In this document: piece by piece, positions 62,576 to 64,000 of the stretch | How the letters are laid out: each line of letters begins with the position of its first letter | Numbering within the stretch: position 1 is the stretch's first letter | Origin: Chryseobacterium sp. E1 | GTDB lineage: Bacteria > Bacteroidota > Bacteroidia > Flavobacteriales > Weeksellaceae | Assembly (NCBI GenBank): GCA_019203745.1 | Contig: CP078104.1 | Location: forward strand, 2,702,501 to 2,766,500 | DNA length: 64,000 nt | Reading direction: 5' to 3' | Position numbers and translations under genes: made by a program | Notes under the pieces: model-generated | What the model was told of the DNA's origin: nothing | Seen by the model: the letters and a program-made list of their open reading frames with translations, nothing else | Database searches by the model: none

Positions 62576-64000
62576 ATGTCGAAAAATTTAGTAATCGTAG
62601 AGTCCCCGGCAAAAGCAAAAACTATTCAGAAATATTTAGGAAAGGATTTTGAAGTGAAATCCAGTTTCGGGCATATCCGGGACCTTCCTAAAAAAGGAAT
62701 GGGTATAGACCTTGCCACATTCAGTCCTGATTACGAAGTTTCAGCAGACAAAAAGAAACTGGTAACCGAATTAAAGGCTGCCGTAAAGAAAGCAGATATG
62801 GTATGGCTTGCTTCCGATGAGGACCGTGAGGGAGAAGCTATTGCATGGCACCTGGCAGATGAATTGAAGCTGAAGCCGGAAAACAGAAAAAGAATTGTTT
62901 TCCATGAGATTACCAAAAACGCCATTCTAAAAGCCATTGAAAATCCAAGAGATATTGATCAGAACTTAGTGAATGCCCAGCAGGCAAGAAGAGTGCTGGA
63001 CAGAATCGTGGGTTTTGAAATGTCTCCCGTTTTATGGAAAAAGTAAAACCGGGACTTTCTGCAGGAAGAGTGCAGTCTGTAGCTGTAAGATTAATTGTTG
63101 AAAGAGAAAAAGAAATCCGTGAGTTTACTCCTAAAGCGAGCTTTAAACTTGACGGGATCTTCTTAAATAATACAGAGCAGGAAATTGCTGCCAAACTAAA
63201 AAAGATTTCGAAAAAGAAGAGCAGGCTGAAAAATTTCTTGAGCAGGCCAAAACTACGGAATTCAAAGTTCTGAATGTTGAAACAAAGCCTGGTACACGTT
63301 CGGCATCAGCCCCTTTTACCACTTCTACATTACAGCAGGAAGCTTCTTCAAGATTAGGGTATAATGTGACCAGTACCATGCGTCTGGCACAGAGACTTTA
63401 TGAAGAAGGGTTTATTACTTATATGAGAACAGACTCGGTAAACCTTTCCCAGGAAGCCATTGAAGGAGCTAAAAAACAAATTATTTCAGAATACGGAGCA
63501 GAATATTCTTCTCCAAGAAATTATACCACAAAGTCTGCATCTGCACAGGAAGCCCACGAAGCCATCCGTCCTACGGATTTTGCTGTGAAAAGTATAGGCG
63601 ATGCACAGTTGAATAAGCTGTATCAGCTGATCTACAGAAGAACCCTTGCTTCCCAGATGGCGAATGCCAAAATTGAGAAAACAGTCATTGAGATTGGAAA
63701 TGCATCACTGCCTCATCATTTTGAAGCTCAGGGAGAGGTCATCATTTTTGATGGTTTCCTGAAAGCTTACGGTATCGTAAAAACAGAAGATGATGATGAA
63801 GAAAACAACGAAAAATTATTGCCAAAAGTAAAAGTTGGTGAGATTTTAAATTATAAAACCATTACTGCTACTGAGAAATTCACAAGACCAAGTGCAAGAT
63901 ATACAGAAGCGGGACTGGTAAGAAAACTTGAAGAATTAGGGATTGGTAGACCATCTACTTATGCTCCTACCATTCAGACCATTCAGAATAGGGAATATGT
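62576..64000 (+). CDS. topA: DNA topoisomerase I, 5' part (two indels, runs off the end)
   Basis: Relaxes negative supercoils. The start [20 protein letters not shown] gives the Toprim domain, with the metal-binding [17 protein letters not shown]. One A is missing near 63040 ([19 protein letters not shown]) and another base near 63210 ([17 protein letters not shown]). From 63255 to the window end the frame is open, with the catalytic Tyr in [14 protein letters not shown] and [14 protein letters not shown]. The last visible motif is [17 protein letters not shown]. The C-terminal part lies beyond the window. Confidence 0.95.

Noticed and set aside
1..64000. tRNA, rRNA, CRISPR arrays, phage genes or insertion sequences
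   Set aside because: None was found by reading both strands; small RNAs other than the metK leader cannot be excluded without a covariance search.

Overview
The window looks like a chromosomal segment of a flavobacterium of the Chryseobacterium type (Bacteroidota, Weeksellaceae). The reasons are low GC, promoters of the TTG-N18-20-TAnnTTTG form, type IX secretion C-terminal domains, and a dialkylresorcinol/aryl-polyene (flexirubin-type pigment) locus with darA, darB and a tyrosine ammonia-lyase very like the one of Flavobacterium johnsoniae. No tRNA, rRNA, CRISPR array, phage or insertion sequence was seen.

The most important caveat is sequence quality. Most genes longer than about 500 bp are broken by single-base indels, nearly all a missing base in a run of A/T or G/C. 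Restoring one base gives a continuous family-typical protein in almost every case. I count roughly 80 such breaks in 64 kb, even in essential genes (metK, ileS, trpS, lspA, topA). I treat them as sequencing errors, not pseudogenes, and give each gene's repaired span.

Layout. 1-16,990 is mostly housekeeping: oxyR; metK behind a promoter and a probable SAM-II riboswitch; a small outer-membrane protein; an ECF sigma factor with two tiny genes; a HAD phosphatase; PepSY-like secreted proteins beside a two-component system; then on the minus strand trpS, a SanA/YdcF protein, lspA, small proteins, a DksA-like protein and ileS; then an M23 peptidase. Two copies of a palindromic repeat lie in gaps at about 9.1 and 15.1 kb.

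17,070-56,330 is a pigment super-locus of about 39 kb. The plus-strand part (17-29.7 kb) holds a PaaK-like AMP ligase, TAL, FabG, a ketosynthase, an ACP, an LpxL-like acyltransferase, a CrtI-like FAD enzyme and a C45-type Ntn hydrolase, with a halogenase-type FAD enzyme facing the other way. An M36 peptidase separates this from a long minus-strand run (45.3 to 32.7 kb): a 134-aa protein, a BtrH-like acyltransferase, an ABC exporter, a thioesterase, a ketosynthase, a half-ketosynthase, an ACP, a KS/chain-length-factor pair, a deacetylase, LolA, a lipoprotein, a dehydratase, a secreted protein and a GT2-DUF2062 protein. M16 and NlpC peptidases and a candidate parS site sit between it and the dar block (56.3 to 49.7 kb): a giant MMPL transporter-acyltransferase, darA, darB and two dehydratases.

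Inferred logic: TAL makes 4-coumarate, the ligase loads it on an ACP, KS/CLF-KR-DH cycles build the aryl polyene, the FAD enzymes decorate it, DarB/DarA make the dialkylresorcinol, an acyltransferase (BtrH-like, C45 or PlsC) joins them as an ester, and MMPL, LolA and ABC proteins move the product to the outer membrane.

56,500-64,000 holds two polysaccharide-type membrane proteins (one EpsG-like), a very large duplicated type IX secreted protein, and the 5' part of topA, which runs off the end.
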